64,000 nt of DNA from Alphaproteobacteria bacterium (GTDB lineage: Bacteria; Pseudomonadota; Alphaproteobacteria; Rhizobiales; JAJFHC01): positions 17,215 to 81,214 of the forward strand of contig JAJFHD010000043.1 in assembly GCA_021775805.1 (NCBI GenBank). Direction: 5' to 3'. Under the pieces are notes generated by a model, which searched no databases, was not told the origin of the DNA, and worked only from the letters and a program-made list of their open reading frames with translations. Positions 39,020 to 48,142 of the stretch are shown one piece after another. The translations under genes were made by a program, and so were the position numbers. The stretch's first letter is position 1, and the number at the start of each line of letters is the position of its first letter.

Positions 39020-40456
39020 ATGCCTACAAGACGTTCATTTGTAACCGGCGCCGCGAGCCTGGCGGTGATGACCATTCTGGACGGCGGACGGCGCGTCCAT
39101 GGCGCGACCGATTATGTCGTTTCCGTGGAGAATGCCGAGGCGCATCTTATTGAAGATCCGGCGCGAAAGACCGGGGTCTGGTCCTACGGCGGTTCGGTGC
39201 CGGGTCCGCTGCTGCGGGGACGCCGGGGCGAGCCAATCAGCATCAAGGTTATCAACCGGCTGGAACAGCCGACCACAATTCACTGGCATGGTCTGCGTAT
39301 CGAGAATGCCATGGATGGCGTGTCCGGCCTTACCCAGGATCCGATTCCGCCGGGTGGTGAATTTGTCTACAGTTTCGTGCCGCCCGATGCCGGCACTTAC
39401 TGGTATCATCCGCATCACCGGTCGTGGGAACAACTGGCGCGGGGCCTGTACGGCACGTTGCTGGTGGACGGCGATGATCGCGACGGCGAGTTCGACCGCG
39501 ATTACACGATTGTCGCCGACGATTGGCGTCTGGAAGACAGCGGCGCCTTTCATGAAGCGTCGCTCGGCAATCTGATGGACTGGTCGCATGCCGGACGGCT
39601 GGGAAACATCCTGACGTTGAACGGAAAGGCCTATGAAAGGTTAGCCGTGGTGCCGGGCGAACGGGTACGCCTGCGCTTCATCAACAGCGCGAATGCCCGG
39701 ATCATGAGCTTTGGCGTCAAGGGACAGGCGGCCTGGATCATTGCGCTCGATGGTCAACCGGTTCCACCTCAGCGTGCGCCTGAAGCCGGTGTGAGTGTGG
39801 CGCCATCCCAACGGGTAGACCTGCTGGTCGATGTTGAGGGTCAGGCCGGCGATGAAATTGCCATAGTCGAAACCAGCGGCGACTCAAACCTGGTTGCCGG
39901 ATATCTGGTCTGCGAAAAGGGTCAAAGCGAACGGCAGCGACAACCAGGCGCTCCTGAATCCCTGCGGGCGAATGATGTTCCACGCCCTGATCTGGCGAAC
40001 GCCACGCGTTCGGCACTGGTCATGACCGGTGGCGCCATGCGGTTCCTGCAATCTGCCACCTACAAAGGCGAGAGCCTGGATGGCAGGACGCTGGCGAGAA
40101 AGCATGGACAGACCTGGGCCTTTAATGGCGTGGCCGGCATGACGGACGATCCTTTGTTCAAGGCCGGGCGGGGTGAGACCGTCAGGCTAACGCTGAAGAA
40201 CGAAACACTCTGGCCGCACGCCATCCACCTGCACGGGCACCATTTCCAGATCGTCTCCAGGCAAGCCGCAGGCGCGTCAACGGCGTCACCACCAGAGGGT
40301 GCCGAAGTCGACGCGATGCGGGACACAGTTCTGGTGGACCGGGAGGAAACCGTCGAAATAGCGCTGCTTGCCGACAACCCCGGCAAATGGATGCTGCACT
40401 GTCACATGCTGGAACACCAGGCCAGCGGCATGAGCACCTGGTTCCTTGTGAGCTGA
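39020..40456 (+). CDS. Multicopper oxidase with Tat signal
   Basis: A 478-residue exported copper enzyme. The N-terminus PTRRSFVTGAASLAVMTI has the twin-arginine motif RRSFV. All four copper-binding segments are there: HWHGLR, WYHPHHRS, HAIHLHGHHFQ and HCHMLEHQASGM, the last including the axial Met of the type 1 site. Such enzymes oxidise phenols, cuprous ion or other metals and pass electrons to O2. No Met-rich insert of the CueO kind is seen, so a general laccase-like call is safer. It is a single gene followed by a terminator. Confidence 0.93.
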   Translation: MPTRRSFVTGAASLAVMTILDGGRRVHGATDYVVSVENAEAHLIEDPARKTGVWSYGGSVPGPLLRGRRGEPISIKVINRLEQPTTIHWHGLRIENAMDGVSGLTQDPIPPGGEFVYSFVPPDAGTYWYHPHHRSWEQLARGLYGTLLVDGDDRDGEFDRDYTIVADDWRLEDSGAFHEASLGNLMDWSHAGRLGNILTLNGKAYERLAVVPGERVRLRFINSANARIMSFGVKGQAAWIIALDGQPVPPQRAPEAGVSVAPSQRVDLLVDVEGQAGDEIAIVETSGDSNLVAGYLVCEKGQSERQRQPGAPESLRANDVPRPDLANATRSALVMTGGAMRFLQSATYKGESLDGRTLARKHGQTWAFNGVAGMTDDPLFKAGRGETVRLTLKNETLWPHAIHLHGHHFQIVSRQAAGASTASPPEGAEVDAMRDTVLVDREETVEIALLADNPGKWMLHCHMLEHQASGMSTWFLVS

Positions 40457-40487
40457 CGCGAGGACCTCCAGCGTTGCGGTTCTGGAG

Positions 40488-40520
40488 ATGTACGTGTCAA
40501 GCACGTACATGACGGTTTTT
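40488..40520 (+). terminator. Terminator of the multicopper oxidase gene
   Basis: ATGTACGTG and CACGTACAT form a perfect nine-base stem around TCAAG, with TTTTT six bases later. Confidence 0.65.
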
Positions 40521-40635
40521 GAGGGAATCGTGCAGCGTCGAATTTTGTTGATGGGTACGACCAAACGCCAATCTAAAACCCCTGCCAATCGGGGTATCCA
40601 GATATGAAACAAGTCATGACTCCACGGTCTGTTGA

Positions 40636-40950
40636 CTATTCTTCCTCGAACTTTGCCGCAATCAGGGCCTCGATGGCATCGAGGGCGGCGGTGGCATCCG
40701 GACCGGTCGCCGATACATCGATGGTCGAACCGCAGCTCGCGGCCAGCATCATGAGTCCCATGATCGACGTGCCGCCGACGGTCTGCCCATCGCGGGAGAC
40801 ATCAATTCTGGCCCTGAATGTCTCTGCACAGCGCACAAATTTGGCCGAAGCGCGCGCATGCAAGCCCTTTGCGTTGACGATCGTCAGGCGACGGGTTGGC
40901 GGATCCTGGGCGGCATCTTCTTCCAGGGAGGTCTTGCTGGTTTGCGACAT
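40636..40950 (-). CDS. HPr-like phosphocarrier protein
   Basis: A 104-residue HPr protein with a roughly 20-residue N-terminal extension. The phospho-accepting His31 is in GLHARASAKFV, and Ser62 in GGTSIMGLMML corresponds to the regulatory Ser46 that HprK phosphorylates. In alphaproteobacteria this HPr works in the nitrogen-type PTS, a regulatory phosphorelay that does not itself import sugar. The C-terminus is acidic. It follows the EIIA gene by five bases. Confidence 0.94.
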   Translation of the reverse strand: MSQTSKTSLEEDAAQDPPTRRLTIVNAKGLHARASAKFVRCAETFRARIDVSRDGQTVGGTSIMGLMMLAASCGSTIDVSATGPDATAALDAIEALIAAKFEEE

Positions 40951-40955
40951 GGCCG

Positions 40956-41363
40956 TCAGGATCCGTCGCCGGACAGCACCTGGCTTGCCACATTGATGTA
41001 TTTTCGCCCCGAAATCTGGGCCTGTTCGACGGCCTCGCCGAGGGGAACATCGTTGCGCACGCTTGCAAGTTTGATCAGCATCGGCAGGTTGATGCCGGCC
41101 AGAACCTCCACATTGGCGTTTTCCATAACCGAAATGGCGAGGTTCGACGGGGTTCCCCCGAACATGTCGGTCAGCAGAATCACGCCGCTGCCGGTATCCG
41201 CCCGGCCGACGGCTTCGAGAATTTCGGTACGGCGCTGTTCCATGTCGTCGTCGGGGCCGATGGAAATCGCCTCAACGTTGTCCTGCGGGCCGACCACATG
41301 CTCCATGGCGGCGCGAAATTCGGAAGCGAGCTGCCCGTGGGTTACCAATACGAGACCAATCAC
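40956..41363 (-). CDS. PTS EIIA component, mannose-type fold
   Basis: A 135-residue EIIA-Man-like protein. The phospho-His is His9 in GLVLVTHGQLASEF, and LLTDMFGGTPSN is the conserved second loop. No EIIB or EIIC permease is next to it, so it is a regulatory acceptor from HPr, the usual arrangement in alphaproteobacteria downstream of hprK. It precedes the HPr gene by five bases. Confidence 0.93.
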   Translation of the reverse strand: MIGLVLVTHGQLASEFRAAMEHVVGPQDNVEAISIGPDDDMEQRRTEILEAVGRADTGSGVILLTDMFGGTPSNLAISVMENANVEVLAGINLPMLIKLASVRNDVPLGEAVEQAQISGRKYINVASQVLSGDGS

Positions 41364-41515
41364 AGACCGCCTCCCCGAGAACGTAAACCCCGCGCCCTGC
41401 GGCGCACAGGGGCTATTTTCCAGGCCGCATGCATTTCCCCGTTAGCCTCCTCACCTTGTGTCCCTGTTTGTGGACCACACATTGACCGCGCACGCCGCAA
41501 TAGGCAAGCGAGATA

Positions 41516-42010
41516 TCACGTGCCCTGCTGGTTCAATTCCAGCCATTCTGCAAATCCGTCGTTCACCATTGCGTGCACTGCCGCTTTGATTTTTGCCGGT
41601 GCCGACGCTTCAAAGGGCGCAAGACATAACAAGGGAAGATCGAAACCACAAACACTGAATTTGGACGCATCCCGGTCAGGCATGCGAGGCACTTCTGCCG
41701 GTGGCACAAGGCGGACCACGAGCCCGATAACTGCTTCGGCCAGGCAGGGCACGCGCAGGACGCCGACACCACGGACCTCAAGCCGGCCGGCGAGACCGTC
41801 GGGCGGCCGGGCCATGACCGTCGTGCCGACTGCTTGCACAATCACGCGATCGTCGGATACCAGCCGGGGCAGATTGCCCGCGTCTCCATGAACACCGCCA
41901 CTGTCAATCAGACGCAGGGCCAAATCCGACTTGCCGCTGCCGGAAGAACCGATGAGAAGCACACCGGTACCCGCAACACAGACGCAGGTGCCGTGAAGGG
42001 TCTCAGTCAT
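41516..42010 (-). CDS. hprK: HPr kinase/phosphorylase, short form
   Basis: A 164-residue protein equal to the C-terminal kinase half of Gram-positive HprK. The P-loop GSSGSGKSDLALRLID is at residues 21-36, LVSDDRVIV holds the catalytic Asp pair, and the segment GRLEVRGVGVLRV contains the HprK signature. The missing N-terminal domain is normal for alphaproteobacteria. It phosphorylates HPr on the regulatory serine. Its start overlaps the end of chvG by eight bases, so the sensor system and PTS regulators are coupled. Confidence 0.94.
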   Translation of the reverse strand: MTETLHGTCVCVAGTGVLLIGSSGSGKSDLALRLIDSGGVHGDAGNLPRLVSDDRVIVQAVGTTVMARPPDGLAGRLEVRGVGVLRVPCLAEAVIGLVVRLVPPAEVPRMPDRDASKFSVCGFDLPLLCLAPFEASAPAKIKAAVHAMVNDGFAEWLELNQQGT

Positions 42011-44219
42011 GGGTCGACGAGTTCAGATAGTTGCGGATCGATTTTGCAATCCGCTCATAGGGCAAACGCGCCAACTGGCTCTTGCCAAAACGCCAGGCGC
42101 GCATGATGACGCTGCGGCCCTGCCCCTGTTCGGTCTCGGAGTCCGACGTCGTGCCGGATTTTTCGACACGATCTCCCGCCGGCAGACGGACGACAAACCG
42201 GGCACCGGTAACATGACGGCGCGATTCAGGCAGGTGGCGATCCTTTTCGCCGTGCCGGTTCTCTGCCCAGATCCGGCCCTTGTGCGCTTCGACGATCTGG
42301 CGCGAGATACTCAACCCAAGGCCGGAATTCTTGCCGAACTGATCCTCTCCGGGCCGGTCGGTGTGAAAGCGGTCAAAAATCTTCGACAGGTTCTCCGCCC
42401 GGATGCCGGGCCCTTCGTCTTCGACCCGAAACTCGACGTCGTTACCGATGCGCCGGGCATAAATCTTGATCTCGGTGCCTTTCGGAGCGAAAGAACGGGC
42501 GTTGCCGATCAGGTTTCGCACAACCTGGCCCAGCCGGCTGTCGTGGCCCATGACAACGAAGGCATCCTTTTCCTGGCCATTGCGATCGACCGACACGGTA
42601 AACCGGGGGTCGTTCCATTTGCGGGTGTCGTTGAAAACCGACACGACCGCGTCCAGCAATACCCCGATGTCCACCGGCACGGTGATGGCACGGGCAAGTT
42701 CAGCGTCGAGGCGGGAGGCATCCGATATGTCGCTGATCAGGCGGTCCAGCCGTTTGACGTCGTCCTGCACGATGGTAATCAGACGCTGGCGCGAACTGTC
42801 GTCCTTTGCCAGCGGCAGAGTTTCCACGGCACTTCTGAGCGACGTCAGGGGATTCTTGAGTTCGTGCGCCACGTCGGCGGCAAAACTCTCGATGGCGTCG
42901 ATGCGGTTGTACAGAGCCGTGGTCATGTCCCGCAGCGCCGTCGACAGGTGCCCGATCTCGTCACCGCGAACCGAGAAGTCCGGGATCTCCACACGTTGAT
43001 TGTTGCCGGTTCTGACCCTTTCGGCCGCCCGCGCCAACCGGCGCATGGGTTCGGCTATGGTGCCTGCAAGCAGGATCGACAGCAACACGGCCACGGCAAG
43101 TGCGACCAGGAACACGCGGATGATCGCCCAGCGTTCGGCATGGACGATGGCGTCAATGTCACCGCCCTGGGTCGACAGCACCAGGGCGCCGAGCACAGCC
43201 CGGAAGCGCTGGACCGGAACCGATACGCTGACGATAAGTTCGTGTTTTTCGTTAGCGCGCACGATCGAGACGGATGCCCCGTTGAGGGCGGCGACCACTT
43301 CGGGAAACCCGCGGCCGTTGGCGCCAAGGGTCTCGTCCTGCACGGGAAGGTCGCTGGCCAGGAGCCAACCGACAAAACCGTCCCACAGACTGTCGAAGAA
43401 TCCGGGCAGTTCCGGCTCCGACGTCTGCAATTCAAAGCTCAAAATCTGGCCCCTCGCCTCAAGATTGCGGGAATCAACGATCAGTTCGCCCTCGGAATCG
43501 TAAATCCGGGCCCAGGATTTGGTCGGCAGAACCAGCCGCCGCAGGATCGGCGCCGCGCGTTCCGGGTTGATCGGGAACTCGAGCGAGCTGTCGTCTTCCA
43601 CCGGGGAAATGGTTTCGCCGGGTTTGAGATCGAGCAGCCTGTCGGGATCAATCGTGATCGACTCGGTATCGATGGTCGCGGACGCGGCAATCGCGCCGGC
43701 GATGATTTCACCCTGGGTCAGAAGACTCTGGACCCGGGCATCGATGAGACCCGCCCTGAACTGGTTGAGGTAGAGGATGCCTGATGCCAGCAAAACCAGC
43801 GCTGCGGCGTTCAGGAACACGATGCGCCGTGTCAGGCTCGACGACAGGCGCCGCCTGAGCGCGATCAGCAGACGGTTCCACAGGGAAACCGGCGCCTCGG
43901 TTGCTATGGCTTCGATCTGTGACGACGGTGCCGCGGACTCCGACATCGAGGCCTCTGACGCCGCTGAATCCGTGCCCAACGGTGCGTTGCTCGATGATGC
44001 GCGGGCTGACGGCCCGCCGGCCGTCCTGGTTTTATTTCGGAGATTCGCGGGGAGTCTGGTGCGCACGAATGCCTGCGCACGCAATGCATATTTCCACCCC
44101 TCCCGAAGAGCTTCGAGGGTTTTCGTGGAGACCGTCAAGAGTCCCGATTTCGCCCATTCTGCAGATACCCGGGATTTTCCCGATGGAGCCCGCGAACGGT
44201 CCGAATTCTCAACGGCCAT
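42003..44219 (-). CDS. chvG: ChvG-type sensor histidine kinase
   Basis: A 738-residue kinase. After an unusually long, low-complexity cytoplasmic N-terminus (about 125 residues, Ser/Ala/Arg rich) come a transmembrane helix (IVFLNAAALVLLASGILYL), a periplasmic sensor with an FDSLWDGFVGWL stretch, a second helix near residue 380, HAMP, and the kinase core with His452 in FAADVAHELKNPLTSL, the N box VVRNLIGNARSF and GLGLSISRQIVEAHKG. ChvG/ExoS kinases sense low pH and envelope state in host-associated and free-living alphaproteobacteria. It lies eight bases after chvI. A later start would shorten the N-terminus. Confidence 0.93.
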   Translation of the reverse strand: MAVENSDRSRAPSGKSRVSAEWAKSGLLTVSTKTLEALREGWKYALRAQAFVRTRLPANLRNKTRTAGGPSARASSSNAPLGTDSAASEASMSESAAPSSQIEAIATEAPVSLWNRLLIALRRRLSSSLTRRIVFLNAAALVLLASGILYLNQFRAGLIDARVQSLLTQGEIIAGAIAASATIDTESITIDPDRLLDLKPGETISPVEDDSSLEFPINPERAAPILRRLVLPTKSWARIYDSEGELIVDSRNLEARGQILSFELQTSEPELPGFFDSLWDGFVGWLLASDLPVQDETLGANGRGFPEVVAALNGASVSIVRANEKHELIVSVSVPVQRFRAVLGALVLSTQGGDIDAIVHAERWAIIRVFLVALAVAVLLSILLAGTIAEPMRRLARAAERVRTGNNQRVEIPDFSVRGDEIGHLSTALRDMTTALYNRIDAIESFAADVAHELKNPLTSLRSAVETLPLAKDDSSRQRLITIVQDDVKRLDRLISDISDASRLDAELARAITVPVDIGVLLDAVVSVFNDTRKWNDPRFTVSVDRNGQEKDAFVVMGHDSRLGQVVRNLIGNARSFAPKGTEIKIYARRIGNDVEFRVEDEGPGIRAENLSKIFDRFHTDRPGEDQFGKNSGLGLSISRQIVEAHKGRIWAENRHGEKDRHLPESRRHVTGARFVVRLPAGDRVEKSGTTSDSETEQGQGRSVIMRAWRFGKSQLARLPYERIAKSIRNYLNSSTHD

Positions 44220-44227
44220 GGGCGTGC

Positions 44228-44926
44228 CTACATCTCTTTGAACCTGTAGCCCACACCGTAAAGCGTTTCGATGACGTCGAAATTGTCATCAACCGCTTTG
44301 AACTTCTTGCGCAGGCGCTTGATGTGGCTGTCGATCGTTCGGTCGTCCACATAAACCTGATCGTCGTAGGCCGCATCCATCAGCGCATCCCGGCTCTTGA
44401 CGATGCCCGGGCGCTGGGCCAGGGCCTGGAGGATCAGGAATTCCGTCACCGTCAGGACCACCGCCTTGCCGTCCCAGGTGCAGGAATGGCGGTCGGGATC
44501 CATCAGAAGCTTGCCGCGTTCGATGACTTTGGCTTTTTCGGCACCGGTCGGCGGGACATCGCGGGACTGGGCGCGGCGGAGCACGGCCTTTACCCGCTCG
44601 ACCAGAAGGCGCTGGGAAAACGGTTTCTTGATGAAATCGTCCGCGCCCATCTTGAGGCCGAACAACTCGTCTATCTCTTCGTCCTTCGACGTCAGGAAGA
44701 TTACCGGCAATTCAGATTTCTGACGCAGCCGGCGCAGCAGTTCCATGCCGTCCATCCGGGGCATCTTGATATCAAGGATAGCCACATCGGGCGGCAAATC
44801 CTGCAGACCCGCAAGGGCCGTCGCGCCATCGGTATAAGTCTGAATCGCATAGCCTTCCGATTCCAGCGCCATGCTTACCGACGTTAGAATGTGGCGGTCG
44901 TCATCAACGAGTGCAATGGTGGGCAT
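44228..44926 (-). CDS. chvI: ChvI-type response regulator
   Basis: A 232-residue OmpR-family regulator: receiver domain with acidic pair in [10 protein letters not shown], phospho-acceptor Asp52 in [13 protein letters not shown], and the Thr and Lys of [10 protein letters not shown] and DDFIKKPFS. The winged helix ends [17 protein letters not shown] and [14 protein letters not shown]. It is the cognate regulator of ChvG and the first gene of the chvI-chvG-hprK-EIIA-HPr block. The start at 44926 matches the family. Confidence 0.96.
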   Translation of the reverse strand: MPTIALVDDDRHILTSVSMALESEGYAIQTYTDGATALAGLQDLPPDVAILDIKMPRMDGMELLRRLRQKSELPVIFLTSKDEEIDELFGLKMGADDFIKKPFSQRLLVERVKAVLRRAQSRDVPPTGAEKAKVIERGKLLMDPDRHSCTWDGKAVVLTVTEFLILQALAQRPGIVKSRDALMDAAYDDQVYVDDRTIDSHIKRLRKKFKAVDDNFDVIETLYGVGYRFKEM

Positions 44927-45105
44927 ATCTTTTCCATGATCTGAATTTCCCCGAGCAACGCTGTATTATTCCGCGATCAAGGGCAAATTGTGGCAGACAT
45001 GATAAACCGAGCAGCGCTACATTACCACTGTGAGCGCCAAGATTCGCGATCTGGCCTCCGAAAAGCCCTGAATCCGGTCAATTATTGAAGAATCCCAGTA
45101 CTGTC

Positions 45106-45843
45106 ATGAACACCGAAGCAAACTCGAACCCGTCCGAGACCGGCCGCGAGGCGCGCAAAGTCGTACGGCAAAGGCTCAAGGCAGCGCTGGCAACCGTCGA
45201 TGTGGAAACCGGCGTACCGTATGCGTCGCTGGTCACGGTGGCGTCACGCATGGACGCCACACCGATCATGCTGTTGTCCGATCTTGCCCGCCACACGGGC
45301 AATCTGAATACCAATCCATCGGCGTCCATTCTGTTCGATGCCACAGCCGAGAATGGTGATCCGCTAGAGGGCGCAAGAGTGACTCTGATCGGATCAATCG
45401 AAAAGAGCGATGTAGAGGCCGACAGCCAGCGCTTTTTGGCCCGTCACCGGAATGCCGCGGGGTATGCCGGCTTCGCCGATTTCGGTTTCTATTGCCTGAC
45501 AGTACGCGCCGCCCACTTCATCGGTGGATTTGGCAAGATCGACACCATCGCGGACACGGAGTATCTGATTGACGACGGCCAAGCGTCCGCTTTCGCGGCG
45601 GCCGAGGGCGATATTCTCGACCACATGAATGCCGATCACGGCGATGCAGTCTCGCTTTATGCTGAAAAGCTGCTCGGCGAGGAGGACGGCCCCTGGCAGA
45701 TGGTCGGTGTCGACCCTGAAGGGTGCGATCTCTACGAAGGCGGCAAACTGCGCCGACTAACTTTCGAGACTGCGCTCGATGCACCGGGGCAGGTCCGGGA
45801 CGTTCTGGTGGCACTTGCCCGCACCGCCCGGGAAACCGGATGA
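45106..45843 (+). CDS. HugZ-like pyridoxamine-phosphate-oxidase-fold protein with DUF2470
   Basis: A 245-residue protein. Residues 15-155 form the split-barrel FMN-binding fold (LATVDVETGVPYASLVTVAS; NLNTNPSASILFDA), and the C-terminal part reads ILDHMNADHGDAVSLYAEKL, the DUF2470 helix-rich domain. Proteins with this pair include heme-utilisation HugZ and related oxidoreductases; none of that can be claimed here beyond the fold. ATG 45106 is preferred to a TTG at 45085. It is divergent from chvI and followed by ggt. Confidence 0.85.
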   Translation: MNTEANSNPSETGREARKVVRQRLKAALATVDVETGVPYASLVTVASRMDATPIMLLSDLARHTGNLNTNPSASILFDATAENGDPLEGARVTLIGSIEKSDVEADSQRFLARHRNAAGYAGFADFGFYCLTVRAAHFIGGFGKIDTIADTEYLIDDGQASAFAAAEGDILDHMNADHGDAVSLYAEKLLGEEDGPWQMVGVDPEGCDLYEGGKLRRLTFETALDAPGQVRDVLVALARTARETG

Positions 45844-45878
45844 TGGCGCTGATTTGAGATTTACGCTACAGCCGGACC

Positions 45879-47378
45879 ATGAACACAAGCAAACATCAGG
45901 GCGCCGTCGCTGCCGGCCATGACGCGACGGCCAACGCGGCAGCGGCTGTCCTGCGGGACGGCGGCAATGCCTTCGACGCAGCCATCGCTGCCCTTGCCAT
46001 GGCCTGCGTCGTGGAACCGGTCCTGTCGTCGCCCGGCGGCGGCGGATTTGCCATGGCCCTGCGCGCCGGCGACCACACACCCACAATCATCGACTTCTTC
46101 GGGCAGACACCACGGGTGAAACGGTCTGCCGAGGCCATCGAGTTTGAAAGTGTGTTTGCCGATTTCGGGACGGCGCGACAGGAATTCCATGTGGGATTTG
46201 GCGCAACCGCAACGCCGGGATTCGTACCCGGCCTGTTTCACATGCACGAACAATACTGCTCGATACCCCTGGTTGATCTGTCTACCCCGGCAATCCAGAC
46301 GGCTCGCGACGGTGTCGTCGTGACAAGGTTTCAGGCTTACCTTGCCGATGTGGTCTCCCCCATATTGACCTTCTCCGAACACGCGCGGAATCTGTTTGCG
46401 CCGGACGGGCAAATGATCAAGGCAGGCGATGTTTTCCGCAATCCGGGCCTTGGCGACTTCTTTGAAGAGCTCGCGGCGGCCGGACCGGGCTTTTGCATCG
46501 ACGGGGATGGCGGCGCCGCACTGCTTGAGGGTCAGGCCGGATCGGGTCAACTGACGGCAGAAGACCTTGCAAGATTTCGCTGTGTCGACCGTACGCCACT
46601 TGCCTTTGAAAAAACGTCTGGACCACACCCGGCAACGGTGTTCCTGAATCCGCCACCGTCCGCCGGCGGCGCCATGATTGCGACAATGCTCGATGGGCTC
46701 GAGGATAAATGGGATGGCGGCACGGAGGCGGTCGTGCAATCGATTGCCCGCGCTGACCGTGCGCGCCTTGAGGCCCGGGGGGACCTCGATAGGTTGCTGG
46801 CGCAGCGCGGCACGACCCATATCAGCATCATCGACCATGCCGGCAATGCGATCGGTGTCACCGTGTCGAACGGTGAGGGCAACGGTCACCTGGCCGGCGA
46901 TTTCGGCTTCATGGCCAACAACCTGCTGGGCGAGGCCGACCTCATACCCGACGGGTTTCACCGCTGGCGGCCCGACACGAGGCTCGCCTCGATGATGGCG
47001 CCGACGATCGTGCGGTTTGAAGACGGCACGCTGTCGGTTCTGGGTTCGGGTGGCTCGAACCGGATTCGCACCGCCGTCTTCCAGGTGCTGGTCAATCACA
47101 TGGGAAACAAGAACGCCCTGTTCGAGGCGGTGGACGCCCCGCGGATGCACGTGGAAGACAATCATCTCGACTTTGAAGACATGTTCGACACTTCAGATCG
47201 GGAGATGTTTGCTAAGTTCTTTCCCGACCATAGGGCGTGGCCGGACCACAACCTGTTCTTCGGCGGCGTGCACATGGTGTCACGCTCGCCGGACGGCCAT
47301 TTTGATGGCGCCGGTGATCCACGGCGGGCGGGTGTGTTCCGGCCGGTTGAACAATCCTTTAGTTCAAAGGCACCGTGA
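45879..47378 (+). CDS. ggt: Gamma-glutamyltransferase family protein
   Basis: A 499-residue Ntn-hydrolase. The large-subunit opening AAGHDATANAAAAVLRDGGN and PGGGGFAMAL are typical; the self-cleavage site is at Thr312/Thr313 in LAQRGTTHISIIDHAGNA, making the Thr nucleophile of the small subunit; the GSGGSNRIRTAVFQVL region completes the site. No signal peptide is seen, so the protein may be cytoplasmic, unlike E. coli GGT, and may act on glutathione-like or other gamma-glutamyl compounds. Its 3' end overlaps by 20 bases the end of the broken barrel gene on the other strand. Confidence 0.92.
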   Translation: MNTSKHQGAVAAGHDATANAAAAVLRDGGNAFDAAIAALAMACVVEPVLSSPGGGGFAMALRAGDHTPTIIDFFGQTPRVKRSAEAIEFESVFADFGTARQEFHVGFGATATPGFVPGLFHMHEQYCSIPLVDLSTPAIQTARDGVVVTRFQAYLADVVSPILTFSEHARNLFAPDGQMIKAGDVFRNPGLGDFFEELAAAGPGFCIDGDGGAALLEGQAGSGQLTAEDLARFRCVDRTPLAFEKTSGPHPATVFLNPPPSAGGAMIATMLDGLEDKWDGGTEAVVQSIARADRARLEARGDLDRLLAQRGTTHISIIDHAGNAIGVTVSNGEGNGHLAGDFGFMANNLLGEADLIPDGFHRWRPDTRLASMMAPTIVRFEDGTLSVLGSGGSNRIRTAVFQVLVNHMGNKNALFEAVDAPRMHVEDNHLDFEDMFDTSDREMFAKFFPDHRAWPDHNLFFGGVHMVSRSPDGHFDGAGDPRRAGVFRPVEQSFSSKAP

Positions 47379-48142
47379 CGCGGATGCCGGCGGACGCTGT
47401 CCAGGCATAGCCGTTGACGATGGACGTACCGTTTGGGAACCGCCGAACGTTCCGTTGTCGATGTCGTTGTGCCGCGTCTTCGGCGCGTAGGAATAATATT
47501 CACCACGTCCGAAAATTCCAACCTTGAAGCCGCCGAAATCCTGATCAAGGGCGACCTTGAGCGCGGCAATTATCGCCGCTTCGTCGTCATCCGGAGAAAG
47601 ACGCTGCGTTATATTGGCTGTCGGAAGGAAGGCAACGGTGGTTTGCGCGTATTTCCCACGATACTCGGTATGGCCCCAGTACAGACCGGCTTCGCCGTCG
47701 ACACTCAGCGCGAGGCCATCATGAACCGGAATCACGGCAACCGCGCCGAGGAACCCGCCCAGATAATCGGTGTCCATATCTTCCTTGACGGAAAACGCCC
47801 GCGACCTGAAGTTGAAGGCGGGTGCCACGTCGATGCCATTCAGAGTCCGGTAGGTATCCATGCGGCGGTAGCCCAAGCCAAGCTTTGACTGGAGAATGAC
47901 GTCCGGTGCCCTCAGGATGTCCGTCTGGCCTTCCACCGCGACGCCCCAGATGCTCGCCTCGGCCTCGGTCTTATGCTCAAGCGTGGACCCAGCACTGGAT
48001 ATCGCAACGGCTTGAAATGTCGCCAAATTCGGATCGAATAGCGGGAAATGCGTACACGCGATTGCGGCCTTCCCCGACCCAACGCATTCCGACCTTTGTG
48101 TCGACTCGTGGTAGGATGCGGATGCTGGCGATAAAGGTCCCG
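47359..48142 (-). pseudogene. Outer-membrane beta-barrel protein with two frameshifts, 5' end probably lost
   Basis: Three reverse-strand segments join into one barrel-like protein. The first (after 48142) reads ADGTFIASIRILPRVDTKVG and GEGRNRVYAFP; removing one base in the TTTCCC run near 48030 continues LFDPNLATFQAVAISSAG in the long frame 47364-48026. That frame ends in nonsense, but adding one C to the CCC run near 47432 restores GSPNGTSIVNGYAWTASAG, IRVTVPLN and a stop at 47359. The beta-strand alternation and the aromatic-rich middle (GLYWGHTEYRG, GRGEYYSYAP) fit an outer-membrane barrel. No signal peptide precedes it; the frame runs into the peptidase gene. Sequencing error in homopolymers is an alternative for the two shifts. 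Confidence 0.7.

Noticed and set aside
42009..43784. 591-codon forward frame over chvG
   Set aside because: Shadow of the kinase gene, whose motifs are complete on the other strand.
47364..48026. The 220-codon reverse frame taken as an intact gene
   Set aside because: It would start at a TTG without ribosome-binding site and end in low-complexity residues, while barrel-like sequence continues in another frame on both sides.
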